A stretch of 32,770 nt of DNA from Chlorobiaceae bacterium (lineage in GTDB: Bacteria; Bacteroidota; Chlorobiia; Chlorobiales; Chlorobiaceae). The stretch spans positions 1 through 32,770 of the forward strand of contig JAAXWP010000003.1 in NCBI GenBank assembly GCA_013334925.1, read 5' to 3'. Made by a program: the position numbers and the translations under genes. The notes beneath the pieces were generated by a model. That model saw only the letters and a list, made by a program, of their open reading frames with translations, made no database searches and was not told the DNA's origin. Numbering within the stretch: the first letter of the stretch is position 1; the number at the start of each line of letters is the position of its first letter. Shown piece by piece: positions 1 to 7,451 of this stretch.

Positions 1-791
1 AGATCAATTTCACCAAAATGTCAGGTGCGGGAAACGACTTCATAGTCATCGATAACCGCCTCGGACAGGTCAGCCTGACGCACGACGGGATACGGGAGAT
101 GTGTACCCGCCGAACCGGTATCGGAGCTGACGGACTGATCCTCATCGAATCGTCGGAACTCTGCGACTTCAGGATGAATTATCATAATGCGGACGGGTAT
201 CCCGGCTCGATGTGCGGCAATGGAGGACGTTGCGCAGTGTACTTCGCCTGGTCGATCGGTATCCTCCCTGCAGGAGAGCGCTACGTGTTCGAGGCGGGTC
301 CGGGCAGATATGAGGCTGAAGTTACCGCCAGGGAGGCGGTGCGTCTGCATATGCTGCCTCCCGCAGATTTCAGGGACGGCCTGCAGGCCGGATCGTGGAA
401 TTGTCATTATGTCAACACAGGATCGCCACATGCCATCGTATTTACGGATGATGTCGATCATATCGATGTCTTCGGCGAGGGCCGCGCCATCCGCCACCGT
501 AAGGATCTGTTTCCCGAAGGCACGAACGTGAATTTCCTCGAAGTCACTTCAGACAGCAGCATCAGCGTCCGTACCTTCGAACGGGGTGTCGAGGATGAAA
601 CCCTTGCCTGTGGCACCGGCGCCGTAGCGTCTGCCCTCATGAGCTTCAGGTTGGGCAGGGTCAAAGCATCGCCAGTGCGGGTGAAAGTTCACAGCGGAGA
701 CATCCTTGAGGTCGGCTTCAGCGATGACATGCAGCAGATCTACCTGGAAGGACCAGCCAAAATCGTCTACCAGGGAACCATGACCATTTAG
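1..791 (+). CDS. dapF: Diaminopimelate epimerase, 5' truncated by window edge
   Basis: Converts LL- to meso-diaminopimelate in the cytoplasm, the last step before lysine and a peptidoglycan precursor. The reading frame is open from base 3, and the codons before the Met at 18 read INFTKM, which matches the conserved DapF N-terminus (FxKMxGxGNDF). The Met at 18 is therefore internal and the true start lies upstream of the window. The two catalytic cysteines are visible: one in SMCGNGGRC (residue 66 counted from the internal Met) and one in LACGTGA (residue 198). The C-terminus is complete. The gene ends 11 bases before the AmrS-type gene on the same strand, so co-transcription is possible, although no functional link is known to me. 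Identification is secure. Confidence 0.96.
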   Translation, partial: INFTKMSGAGNDFIVIDNRLGQVSLTHDGIREMCTRRTGIGADGLILIESSELCDFRMNYHNADGYPGSMCGNGGRCAVYFAWSIGILPAGERYVFEAGPGRYEAEVTAREAVRLHMLPPADFRDGLQAGSWNCHYVNTGSPHAIVFTDDVDHIDVFGEGRAIRHRKDLFPEGTNVNFLEVTSDSSISVRTFERGVEDETLACGTGAVASALMSFRLGRVKASPVRVKVHSGDILEVGFSDDMQQIYLEGPAKIVYQGTMTI

Positions 792-802
792 GGAGATCGC
801 TT

Positions 803-1810
803 ATGCGAGCGGCGGATTTCTGCCACGAGACCCCTGACGGAAAAATCCAGTGCGACCTCTGCCGGCATTTCTGCAGACTGTTGCCGGCCAGAAGCGGCAT
901 CTGCAGGGTCAGGCGCAATATCGACGGGCGGCTTTTTTCGCTGAATTACGGTGCCGCCGTCTCGCAATCGGCCGACCCTGTAGAAAAGAAGCCCCTGCAC
1001 CATTTCATGCCGGGAAGCCGCACCTGGTCGTTCGGTGCTCCCGGCTGCAACTTCACCTGCGCCAACTGCCAGAACTGGCAGATCAGCCAGATGACTTCCG
1101 ATTTGACCGACCTTCCGTTCACCGCACCGGACACACTGGTCGACAATGCGCTGCACTCCGGTTGTCCGTCGATCTCATGCACCTATACCGAGCCGACCAT
1201 CTTCGCAGAATATGCAATCGAGGTAATGAAGCTGGCCCGGGCCGCGGGACTCAAAACCATCTGGGTCAGCAACGGCTACATGTCGCCGCTGTGCCTGGAC
1301 ACGATTGGCCCCTGGCTTGACGCCATCAACGTCGATCTCAAGTCCATGGATGATGCCTTTTACCGTAGGCTCTGCTGTGCACGAGTCGAGCCTGTGCTCG
1401 ACAACCTGCGACGGATATCCCGGAGCGGCATACACCTCGAGATTACGACGCTGCTCATCCCGGGCCACTCGGACTCACCCGCAATGCTTGAACGGCTGAC
1501 CGGATTCATAGCTGGCGAACTCGGGCATTCAATACCCTGGCACGCCACTCCTTTCTATCCTAACATCTCCTGGAAAATGCAGGACACGCCGGCAACCCCG
1601 GCATCGAGCATCGAAAGGGCCTGGACGATTGGCAGAAAGGCAGGATTGTACTATATATATTGCAGGCCCGGACACAACGATACCATCTGCCCTCATTGCG
1701 GCAAGACCGTCATCGAGCGCACGTCATGGTCGTCAGGACCTGAAACCATGAGACTCGACGTCAACGGAAACTGCGAGTACTGCCACACACCATTATCCAT
1801 CAAGTTGTAA
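803..1810 (+). CDS. amrS: AmmeMemoRadiSam-system radical SAM enzyme (AmrS family)
   Basis: A 335-residue radical SAM protein. The cluster motif CNFTCANC (Cys82, Cys86, Cys89) fits the CxxxCxxC signature. The N-terminus carries four further cysteines (C17, C20, C24, C34) in the pattern typical of the AmrS family. The C-terminus has a zinc-ribbon-like pair of motifs, CPHC (296-299) and CEYC (324-327). The start at 803 is preceded by GGGAG at a good distance. The next gene, a Memo-family protein, begins 10 bases downstream. This pairing is the hallmark of the AmmeMemoRadiSam group, whose third partner (AMMECR1) is not in this window. The chemistry and substrate of the system are not established to my knowledge. 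The family call is firm and the reaction is unknown. Confidence 0.9.
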   Translation: MRAADFCHETPDGKIQCDLCRHFCRLLPARSGICRVRRNIDGRLFSLNYGAAVSQSADPVEKKPLHHFMPGSRTWSFGAPGCNFTCANCQNWQISQMTSDLTDLPFTAPDTLVDNALHSGCPSISCTYTEPTIFAEYAIEVMKLARAAGLKTIWVSNGYMSPLCLDTIGPWLDAINVDLKSMDDAFYRRLCCARVEPVLDNLRRISRSGIHLEITTLLIPGHSDSPAMLERLTGFIAGELGHSIPWHATPFYPNISWKMQDTPATPASSIERAWTIGRKAGLYYIYCRPGHNDTICPHCGKTVIERTSWSSGPETMRLDVNGNCEYCHTPLSIKL

Positions 1811-1820
1811 ACTGCCAGAA

Positions 1821-2675
1821 ATGCAGCCGAACATCCGATATCCTGCCGTTGCCGAAGAGTTCTACCCTTCAGAAACTCATGAACTCGAGGCGCTGCTCGA
1901 AACACTTTTCCGGGACAAGCCAGCTCCGGACAAGGGCAATAAGGTGCGGGGACTCATCGTTCCTCATGCCGCCTATCGATACTGCGGCCAGGTGTCGGCA
2001 AAAGCGTTCTCGTCAGCCGCCGGTAGAGCATATCGAACGGTCTTTCTCATGGGAAACGCACATGCTTACCTGTTCGACGGCATCGCCATCGACCCTCATG
2101 AAGCATGGAGTTCACCCATAGGAAAGGTTCCCGTCAACAGGAAACTGAGCCGCAAACTGACGAAAGCTGCTCCCGGGCTCTTCCATGAGCTCGACATCGC
2201 TCACCACTGCGACCATGTGCTCGAAGTGCAGATACCTTTTCTCCAGCACGCACTCGCACCGGGCTTCACGATCCTGCCGATGCTGTTCGGCGAAAACAGC
2301 CCGGATATCTATCGCAAAGCCGCTGATTCTATCATGTCGGTCATGAGCGATGAGGACCTGATCGTCGCGAGCACGGACCTCTCCCATTATCCGTCATACC
2401 GGGATGCAGGAAAAATCGACCATGTCACGCTCGAACACATGACGAACAGGGACGTCGAAAACCTCGAACGCCATGAATCGGAGGTCATGCAGCGGATCAT
2501 CCCCGGAGCGACCTCGGCGTTCTGCAGTCCGGACGCAGTCAAGACGCTCCTTGAAATAGCTCGTCGAAAAGGGTGGACACCGGGAGAACCCACCTACCTG
2601 AACAGCGGTGATACCGCACACGATGACCGGCTTGCCGTAGTAGGCTATGGATCGGTCAGTTTCTCCGAAACCTGA
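1821..2675 (+). CDS. amrB: Memo-family protein (AmrB), AmmeMemoRadiSam system
   Basis: A 284-residue homologue of eukaryotic MEMO1, a fold related to class III extradiol dioxygenases. The putative metal-ligand positions are kept: His49 in IVPHAAY, His81 in GNAHAYL, His189 in STDLSHY and Cys235 in AFCSPD, lining up with human His49, His81, His192 and Cys244 as I recall them. The start at 1821 lacks a clear Shine-Dalgarno sequence, but the N-terminus ([13 protein letters not shown]) matches family starts. It follows amrS by 10 bases and is almost certainly co-transcribed with it. The molecular role of bacterial Memo proteins is unknown; redox or copper-related functions have been proposed for MEMO1. 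Confidence 0.9.
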   Translation: MQPNIRYPAVAEEFYPSETHELEALLETLFRDKPAPDKGNKVRGLIVPHAAYRYCGQVSAKAFSSAAGRAYRTVFLMGNAHAYLFDGIAIDPHEAWSSPIGKVPVNRKLSRKLTKAAPGLFHELDIAHHCDHVLEVQIPFLQHALAPGFTILPMLFGENSPDIYRKAADSIMSVMSDEDLIVASTDLSHYPSYRDAGKIDHVTLEHMTNRDVENLERHESEVMQRIIPGATSAFCSPDAVKTLLEIARRKGWTPGEPTYLNSGDTAHDDRLAVVGYGSVSFSET

Positions 2676-2704
2676 ACCTGTTCCAAACATCAGTCATTAC
2701 CTCC

Positions 2705-4036
2705 ATGCAAGAGAGCATACCTCCGGAAACCTCACCGTCGAATCCGGCACAGGAACCATTTGATCTCGGCTCCTGCACTCTGGATTCCGGAGATCATGAC
2801 ACTCCGTTCAGCAACGCCCTCAGACAGCTTGATGAGGCGGCAGCCGTCATCGGGCTCGACCCGGCCGTGCTCGAACTGCTTCGATGGCCGATGCGGGAAC
2901 TCCATGTCACCATGCCGGTCCGTATGGACGACGGCAAGACACGTATCTTTCATGGTTTTCGTGTGCAATACAACGATGCCAGGGGTCCGAACAAGGGCGG
3001 AATCCGTTTTCACCCCGAAGAGACCATCGATACGGTCAGGGCCCTGGCTGCATGGATGACCTGGAAAACGGCCGTACTCGACATTCCTCTCGGTGGAGGA
3101 AAAGGGGGTGTGGTCTGTGATCCGAAATCGATGTCGACCGGCGAACTCGAACGTCTTTCCAGAAGCTATATCCGCCAGGTGGGCAGGATTCTGGGGATCG
3201 AAAAGGATGTTCCGGCTCCCGACGTTTACACAACCCCCCAGATCATGGCCTGGATGGCCGACGAATACTCATTCATGCAGGGGTACAACGATTTCGGGGT
3301 GACCACGGGTAAGCCTGTGGCCATAGGAGGATCGCTCGGACGCGGGGACGCTACGGCCAGAGGCGGAATCATCTGCATCCGTGAAGCCGCACGGACACTC
3401 GGCATCGATCTGCATGGTGCTACGGCAGCAATCAACGGCTACGGCAATGCCGGCTCGTTCGCACACAAACTCTCGGTCGAACTGCTCGGCATGAAGGTTG
3501 TCGCCGTCTCCGACTCCAGAGGCGGAATCTTCAATGCCGATGGACTCGATCACGCAGCCGTCACTGAATACAAGCAGCGAACAGGTTCGGTAACCGGTTT
3601 CCCCGGATCGAAGCCGCTGACGAATGGCGATCTGCTCGAGCTCGACGTCACCGCCCTGATTCCCGCTGCCCTGGAAGGGGAGATTTCATGCAGAAATGCC
3701 TCAAAAATCAGAGCCCGCATTGTCGCCGAACTGGCCAATGGACCGACCACTCCGGATGCCGACCAGGTCCTCAGGAAAAAAGGCATCTATATGATCCCGG
3801 ATCTGCTCTGCAATGCAGGCGGGGTGACCGTATCCTATTTCGAAATGGTTCAGAACACCAGCGGCTGGTACTGGGAAGAAGAGGCGGTACACCGGCAGCT
3901 CGAAAAAAAGATGACGGCAGCCTTCAAGGCAGTGCACGAAACCGCACTCCGACACGATGTGGGCAACCGCGTGGCAGCCATGATCGTGGCCGTACGCCGT
4001 GTCGAAGAAGCCATACGGCTCCGCGGCTGGGTGTAG
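2705..4036 (+). CDS. gdhA: Glutamate dehydrogenase (Glu/Leu/Phe/Val dehydrogenase family)
   Basis: Reversible reductive amination of 2-oxoglutarate with ammonia. The 443 residues contain the substrate lysines in NKGGIRFHP (Lys97), WKTAVLD (Lys121) and PLGGGKGGV (Lys133), and the catalytic Asp173 in VPAPDV. The Rossmann dinucleotide loop is NGYGNAG (about 244-250). The length fits the hexameric class. The first 35 residues are Ser/Pro/Asp-rich and poorly conserved in type, and no Shine-Dalgarno is visible before 2705, so the start is the least certain part. I favour glutamate over leucine as substrate from overall similarity only; cofactor preference (NAD or NADP) cannot be read here. It lies 29 bases after amrB and ends in a hairpin shared with the convergent ribB. 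Confidence 0.88.
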   Translation: MQESIPPETSPSNPAQEPFDLGSCTLDSGDHDTPFSNALRQLDEAAAVIGLDPAVLELLRWPMRELHVTMPVRMDDGKTRIFHGFRVQYNDARGPNKGGIRFHPEETIDTVRALAAWMTWKTAVLDIPLGGGKGGVVCDPKSMSTGELERLSRSYIRQVGRILGIEKDVPAPDVYTTPQIMAWMADEYSFMQGYNDFGVTTGKPVAIGGSLGRGDATARGGIICIREAARTLGIDLHGATAAINGYGNAGSFAHKLSVELLGMKVVAVSDSRGGIFNADGLDHAAVTEYKQRTGSVTGFPGSKPLTNGDLLELDVTALIPAALEGEISCRNASKIRARIVAELANGPTTPDADQVLRKKGIYMIPDLLCNAGGVTVSYFEMVQNTSGWYWEEEAVHRQLEKKMTAAFKAVHETALRHDVGNRVAAMIVAVRRVEEAIRLRGWV

Positions 4037-4040
4037 GCGG

Positions 4041-4069
4041 TGCAGGGTCACGGCGTACCGTGCCCTGCA
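4041..4069. terminator. Hairpin between convergent gdhA and ribB
   Basis: TGCAGGGTCACGG (4041-4053) pairs with CCGTGCCCTGCA (4058-4069) with one bulged base and a 4-base loop. It sits in the 57-base gap between two convergent genes, so it could end transcription of both. No T-run follows on either strand, so it is not a classical intrinsic terminator. Confidence 0.5.
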
Positions 4070-4093
4070 TACATCTAAACTCACCCACGCTGT

Positions 4094-4753
4094 TCACGCC
4101 ACGCGCTCTTCGGCCCCTTCGCGAAGAAGCCAGGCGGTCAGATCGTCAATGGTCAGGATCGGATACCCATGCTGCAGGGAAAACCCTACAGCCTCTTCAA
4201 GCGTTGCCATCGAGCCGTCCGGATTGGTGAGCTCGCAAAGCACACCACTGGGCTTCAGGCCGGCAAGCCGCATGAGATCGACGGTCGCCTCGGTATGGCC
4301 GGGACGCTCGAGCACCCCTCCCGGCCGGGCACGAAGCGGGAAGATATGTCCGGGACGCCTGAGATCGGAAGGACGGGCGTCATCCGCGGTAGCGGTCTTC
4401 ACGGTCATGACCCTGTCGGCTGCAGACACTCCGGTCGTCACACCTTCGGCAGCTTCGATCGAAACGGTGAACGCCGTCTGGAATCCGCTGGTGTTGTTGG
4501 TGACCATCATCGGAAGATCGAGCGCCTGCACCTTTTCAGGCGTCAGGCAGAGGCAGACGATACCGCTGCACTCGCGGATAAGCAGCGCCATCTGCCCGAC
4601 CGTTATCGTTTCAGCAGGAAAAATGAGATCGACTTCGTTTTCACGATCGAAGGCATCTGCCACAAGGACGCCTCGCCCTTCGCGTAACGCGGCAAGGCCG
4701 TTCTCCACCCTTTCGAAGGGATCACTGGAAATAGCGGATAAATACTGATTCAT
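4094..4753 (-). CDS. ribB: 3,4-dihydroxy-2-butanone-4-phosphate synthase (monofunctional RibB)
   Basis: Makes the four-carbon unit of riboflavin from ribulose 5-phosphate. The 219 residues contain only the RibB domain, with no GTP cyclohydrolase II part. The acidic loop DRENEVD with FPAE, the motif [11 protein letters not shown], and [10 protein letters not shown] with HTEATVDL are the expected Mg and substrate residues. The start [10 protein letters not shown]...PFERVEN closely parallels E. coli RibB, which fixes the start at 4753. One oddity: the normally conserved NEGD reads NEVD. An FMN riboswitch lies in the leader, so expression should fall when FMN is plentiful. The partner gene ribH is about 15 kb away. 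The similarity to enterobacterial-type RibB is noticeable and may reflect transfer. Confidence 0.95.
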   Translation of the reverse strand: MNQYLSAISSDPFERVENGLAALREGRGVLVADAFDRENEVDLIFPAETITVGQMALLIRECSGIVCLCLTPEKVQALDLPMMVTNNTSGFQTAFTVSIEAAEGVTTGVSAADRVMTVKTATADDARPSDLRRPGHIFPLRARPGGVLERPGHTEATVDLMRLAGLKPSGVLCELTNPDGSMATLEEAVGFSLQHGYPILTIDDLTAWLLREGAEERVA

Positions 4754-4819
4754 GTATGCGATGATTGGATTTGCTGAAATGCATGAATCAGGGCGCAGCA
4801 GCGCAACAGGAGGTGCACT

Positions 4820-4966
4820 AAGATCTCTTTCATCCGGACTCTGACCGTCGGCTTTGGCATTTCACCAAATCTGCTGACCTTTCGCCTGGGGCGAAAGCGC
4901 TCGCGGGCTCTCCGGTCAATGACCGGAATACCGCCGGTGGGGAATTTCACCCCGCCCTGAGAACAG
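4820..4966 (-). promoter_or_regulatory. FMN riboswitch (RFN element) upstream of ribB
   Basis: Read on the minus strand, the leader contains the RFN core in order: GGGCGGGGTGAAATTCCCC, then ACCGGCGGTA, then AGCCCGCGAGCG, then GATTTGGTGAAATGCC, then AAAGCCGACGGTCAGAGT, ending CCGGATGAAAGAGA. These are the conserved helices and junction bases of the FMN aptamer. About 66 bases separate its 3' end from the ribB ATG; they include CCTCCTG, which could mask a ribosome site. There is no obvious T-run terminator, so translational control is more likely than attenuation (inference). Confidence 0.94.
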
Positions 4967-4994
4967 GCTTCCGAAACGGGTCGGAAGCATCGGA

Positions 4995-5022
4995 AAGATA
5001 GGAACGGAACCATTCAGATCAA
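4995..5022 (-). promoter_or_regulatory. Candidate promoter for the riboswitch-ribB transcript
   Basis: On the minus strand TTGATC (5017-5022) and TATCTT (4995-5000) are separated by 16 bases. This would start RNA near 4988, about 20 bases before the aptamer. Consensus match is moderate. The rest of the 4967-5197 gap shows no gene. Confidence 0.38.
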
Positions 5023-5197
5023 AACGTGCTGCATACGATAACTCATGATGACACCGAATCATATTTCGGAAGCTCTTCGATGAACTTTTTGATGCTGTCA
5101 CCGTTTTACATAGTTACGCAACGTCAGCGAAGCAGATGAGTTTGTATTGTTCTCTCATCCATGACCATCAACCATAACCTTTCCAGGAGATTGACTT

Positions 5198-5359
5198 ATG
5201 CAGAAATGGGTTTGTGTCCCTTGCGGCTATGAATATGATCCGGCAGACGGCGATCCGGATAACGGCATCGAGCCAGGCACGGCTTTCGAGGATCTGCCCG
5301 ATGACTGGGTATGCCCGGTTTGCGGTGTGGACAAATCGTTCTTCGAGCCGGTCAAGTAA
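5198..5359 (+). CDS. rub: Rubredoxin
   Basis: A 53-residue one-electron carrier with an Fe(Cys)4 centre. The two iron-binding knuckles are CVPCGY near the N-terminus and CPVCGV near residue 40. The aromatic and acidic residues expected of rubredoxins ([17 protein letters not shown]) are all present. The start at 5198 has AGGAGA seven bases upstream, one of the better ribosome sites in the window. The gene stands alone and is followed directly by a strong hairpin terminator. Green sulfur bacteria often carry more than one rubredoxin, so the partner enzyme cannot be named. It was identified from direct translation; it is too short for most automatic ORF cutoffs. Confidence 0.96.
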   Translation: MQKWVCVPCGYEYDPADGDPDNGIEPGTAFEDLPDDWVCPVCGVDKSFFEPVK

Positions 5360-5379
5360 CCGGAAAACGCCCACCTTAA

Positions 5380-5418
5380 AAACAGCAGCACCGTTGATCA
5401 CGGTGCTGCTGTTTTTTT
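5380..5418. terminator. Bidirectional intrinsic terminator between rubredoxin and mtgA
   Basis: A perfect 11-bp stem, CAGCAGCACCG (5383-5393) with CGGTGCTGCTG (5401-5411), encloses a 7-base loop. It is followed by T7 on the plus strand and, reading the other way, by T5 on the minus strand. It can therefore end both convergent genes. Confidence 0.92.
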
Positions 5419-5446
5419 ATTCCTTCTGCAATCTGCTCATGCGGCC

Positions 5447-6358
5447 TTATTTGACCGCCCCGGCATCCGGATCGGGAAGAGGAGCTTCGTGATCTGTACG
5501 GGATGGCGAATTCTGCCCGTTACCTCCATTATGTTCCGGCACCGCCGTTTTCGTGGTATCGGGCTTTACCGCCTGCTCGATAAGATACTGCGGAATACCG
5601 ATCGTCACCGAGTCCGGAGAGACCCCCTGGGTATCTGCCGGAGGCGTCATGACCTCCTGGAAGTCTGGCACGACGATGCCTCTTCTGACCATGATCGCGT
5701 AGATGCGTTTCGAACGATTCCTGATGAACGACGACGAACCGTCAGGCTTGTATTTTATCGGATTGGGCAGCGCTGCAGCGAGTTTCGAGGCCTGTACTGC
5801 CGTGAGGCCCGCCGCGCTGGTTCCGTAATACTTATGAGCGGCCTCCTCGATACCGAAAATACCATCCCCCCATTCGGCGACATTCACATAGAGTTCGAGA
5901 ATCCGGCGTTTTGACAGCGAACGTTCGATCCTCCAGGTCAGAAGCGCCTCCTTGAGCTTTCTGACCGGGTTTTTCGACGGTGAAAGAAAGAGATTCTTGA
6001 CCAGCTGCTGGCTTATCGTACTTGCACCGAACCTGAACTCACCAGCCTCGACGTTACGCTCCACGGCCTTTTCAATCGCCTCGTAATCGAAGCCTTCATG
6101 TTTCCAGAAGTTGTTATCCTCGGAGATGAGCACCGCCTTGATCAGCGCCGGAGAGACTTTTTTCAGAGGCACCCACCGCTGCCTGATCTTCAAGTCGCGC
6201 CCCTCGCGCCTCCATTCGGCCTCCCGGTACTCCATGAATGCCGTATTACCGGGGTTGCTTACAGCCAGTTTCGAAATATCCGGATACACTGCATATCGCC
6301 CCACATCGACGACAAGAAACAGCAGGATGAGCAGAAAGGCGTTTCTGAGAAATTTCAT
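5447..6358 (-). CDS. mtgA: Monofunctional peptidoglycan glycosyltransferase (GT51)
   Basis: Polymerises lipid II into glycan strands at the outer face of the inner membrane. One N-terminal membrane helix (FLRNAFLLILLFLVVDVGRY region) anchors the protein. The GT51 motifs follow: SEDNNFWKHEGFD with the catalytic Glu, RFGASTISQQLVKNLFL, RKLKEALLTWRIE, and LELYVNVAEWGDGIFGIEEA. There is no transpeptidase domain. About 60 C-terminal residues are Pro/Asp/Gly-rich and look disordered, longer than the usual MtgA. I chose the ATG at 6358 (303 residues). A TTG at 6397 would add 13 residues but lies against a perfect TATAAT box, so it is probably upstream of, or at, the transcription start. Confidence 0.92.
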   Translation of the reverse strand: MKFLRNAFLLILLFLVVDVGRYAVYPDISKLAVSNPGNTAFMEYREAEWRREGRDLKIRQRWVPLKKVSPALIKAVLISEDNNFWKHEGFDYEAIEKAVERNVEAGEFRFGASTISQQLVKNLFLSPSKNPVRKLKEALLTWRIERSLSKRRILELYVNVAEWGDGIFGIEEAAHKYYGTSAAGLTAVQASKLAAALPNPIKYKPDGSSSFIRNRSKRIYAIMVRRGIVVPDFQEVMTPPADTQGVSPDSVTIGIPQYLIEQAVKPDTTKTAVPEHNGGNGQNSPSRTDHEAPLPDPDAGAVK

Positions 6359-6397
6359 TGGGCGGATGTTGAGTTCCTGAAATCTTTTGGCAATCAA

Positions 6398-6426
6398 ATT
6401 ATAGCGTTTTGAGCTCCTTCATGAAA
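6398..6426 (-). promoter_or_regulatory. Candidate promoter for mtgA
   Basis: On the minus strand a perfect TATAAT occupies 6398-6403. The matching -35 position (TTTCAT, 6421-6426, spacer 17) is weak. Transcription would begin near 6391, leaving a leader of about 30 bases with AGGAA before the ATG at 6358. Confidence 0.4.
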
Positions 6427-6582
6427 GAGTTTTTGTGCCGGAATCCGACCAAAAGCGACGTCATATTGAAAAGCAGAGCCGATAATGACCAATTGCAGGG
6501 TACAACAGGTTTTTCCTACCTTGATTACAAAAGATATCCAGCCGGCCTGCCCGGTTTTACGTGAACACAAGATCATCCAGCC

Positions 6583-7029
6583 ATGAAACATCTCAAAAGT
6601 CTGACCTCGGCAGGGCTTGCCCTGGGTATGTCGGGCCTCTTCACGGCGTTGTCATCCATGCCTGCCATTGCTGCGGTACCGGATGGCAAAGCCGTATTTG
6701 ACAGGAATTGCAGCGTCTGTCACTCGGTCATGCCTCCACCCAAGTCAGCCCCGCCGATCGTGCCCATTGCTTCGCGCTACCGTCAGCAGTATCCATCGAG
6801 ATCACAGGGCGTGGCCCGTATGGTTTCGTTCCTGAAATCACCGTCGAAAGAGAAGGTTCTTGCCGATCCGCAGGCAATCACCCGCTTCGGTCTCATGCCG
6901 CCAATGCAACTGAGCAATGCTGAACTGAACGCCGTGGCAGGTTGGGTATGGGATCAGGGAAACGCAAAGGGTTGGGGACCCGGGTCCGGAGCCGGCAAGG
7001 GCAAAGGGGGATGCATCCAGCAACAGTGA
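6583..7029 (+). CDS. Periplasmic mono-haem cytochrome c
   Basis: A 148-residue electron carrier exported by a Sec signal peptide (basic start MKHLK, hydrophobic stretch to about residue 30, likely cleavage after AIA). The haem site is CSVCH (Cys43, Cys46, His47), and Met105 or Met108 in GLMPPMQL is the probable sixth ligand. This is the class I small cytochrome layout. The last 20 residues are Gly/Lys-rich with an isolated Cys144, which is unusual and could serve attachment or metal binding. It resembles small c-type cytochromes of green sulfur bacteria used in sulfur-compound oxidation or reaction-centre donation, but its partner cannot be assigned from the neighbours. It is flanked by a terminator and transcribed alone. 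Confidence 0.87.
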   Translation: MKHLKSLTSAGLALGMSGLFTALSSMPAIAAVPDGKAVFDRNCSVCHSVMPPPKSAPPIVPIASRYRQQYPSRSQGVARMVSFLKSPSKEKVLADPQAITRFGLMPPMQLSNAELNAVAGWVWDQGNAKGWGPGSGAGKGKGGCIQQQ

Positions 7030-7053
7030 CGCCGGCAGTCAGGCTGAGCCTGA

Positions 7054-7090
7054 AACAAAAACAGCAGGGATGCCCCTGCTGTTTTTGTGT
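7054..7090. terminator. Strong intrinsic terminator after the cytochrome gene
   Basis: A perfect 15-bp inverted repeat, ACAAAAACAGCAGGG (7055-7069) with CCCTGCTGTTTTTGT (7074-7088), has a 4-base loop. The stem itself contains the A/T runs, so it should act on both strands. It separates the cytochrome gene from the tRNA transcribed towards it. Confidence 0.9.
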
Positions 7091-7123
7091 ACCATAACTA
7101 CTGCCTACTTGAGTGGTAAGGCG

Positions 7124-7196
7124 TACCCTTGGGCAGACTCGAACTGCCGACCAACAGTTTAGGAAACTGCTGCTCTATCCTCTGAGCTACAAGGGT
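7124..7196 (-). tRNA. tRNA-Arg (anticodon CCU)
   Basis: On the minus strand the 73 bases fold into a full cloverleaf. The acceptor ACCCTTG pairs with CAAGGGT perfectly, the discriminator is A, and the CCA end is not encoded. The D stem is GCTC/GAGC, the anticodon stem GCAGT/ACTGT with loop TTCCTAA, the variable loop TGGTC, and the T arm GGCAG-TTCGAGT-CTGCC. The anticodon CCT reads AGG. Confidence 0.95.
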
Positions 7197-7262
7197 ATGT
7201 ATTGCTCTGGCGGTAAATGTACGAATTACTCCGAAAAGAAACAAGAGTCAAACCTGGAATGA

Positions 7263-7380
7263 AGAGATGGACGGAATGGACAAAGAGTTCATGGACGACA
7301 TGGACGCTATGGACCCTGAAAGAGCAAAATACCAGGTAATGCGCGAATAGTGTCCATTCCGTCCATTAAGTCCATCCTCT
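7263..7380. repeat. TGGAC-rich intergenic element with 15-bp inverted repeat
   Basis: ATGGACGGAATGGAC (7267-7281) is an exact inverted copy of GTCCATTCCGTCCAT (7352-7366). Between them are further ATGGAC copies. The first 20 bases recur with one mismatch at 19715-19734. No believable gene is present. With the tRNA and the heptamers below, this accounts for the 7030-7451 gap. Confidence 0.8.
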
Positions 7381-7393
7381 CGCAAACCCACTT

Positions 7394-7413
7394 GGGCACG
7401 GCACGCCGTGCCC
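7394..7413. repeat. GC-rich palindrome near mutL 3' end
   Basis: GGGCACGGC (7394-7402) pairs perfectly with GCCGTGCCC (7405-7413) around a 2-base loop. No T-run follows. A similar 9-bp palindrome with a different sequence lies at 19756-19775, also just beyond TGGAC repeats. Confidence 0.75.
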
Positions 7414-7426
7414 CTACCATTTTCCC

Positions 7427-7445
7427 GTCACTTGTCACTTGTCAC
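7427..7445. repeat. Heptamer tandem repeat beside the mutL stop
   Basis: Two copies of GTCACTT and a partial third run up to 7 bases from the mutL stop codon. The same 7-bp unit recurs at the end of sdhE (22564-22596). Confidence 0.8.
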
Positions 7446-7451
7446 GCTCCC

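Noticed and set aside
3999-4748. 249-codon plus-strand open frame
   Set aside because: Antisense to ribB, which has clear motifs and a riboswitch on the other strand.
4750-5013. 87-codon minus-strand open frame upstream of ribB
   Set aside because: It lies over the FMN riboswitch; the conserved RNA explains the sequence.
7124-7196. Integration (att) site at the tRNA gene
   Set aside because: No integrase, no duplicated tRNA 3' end and no shift in gene content nearby.
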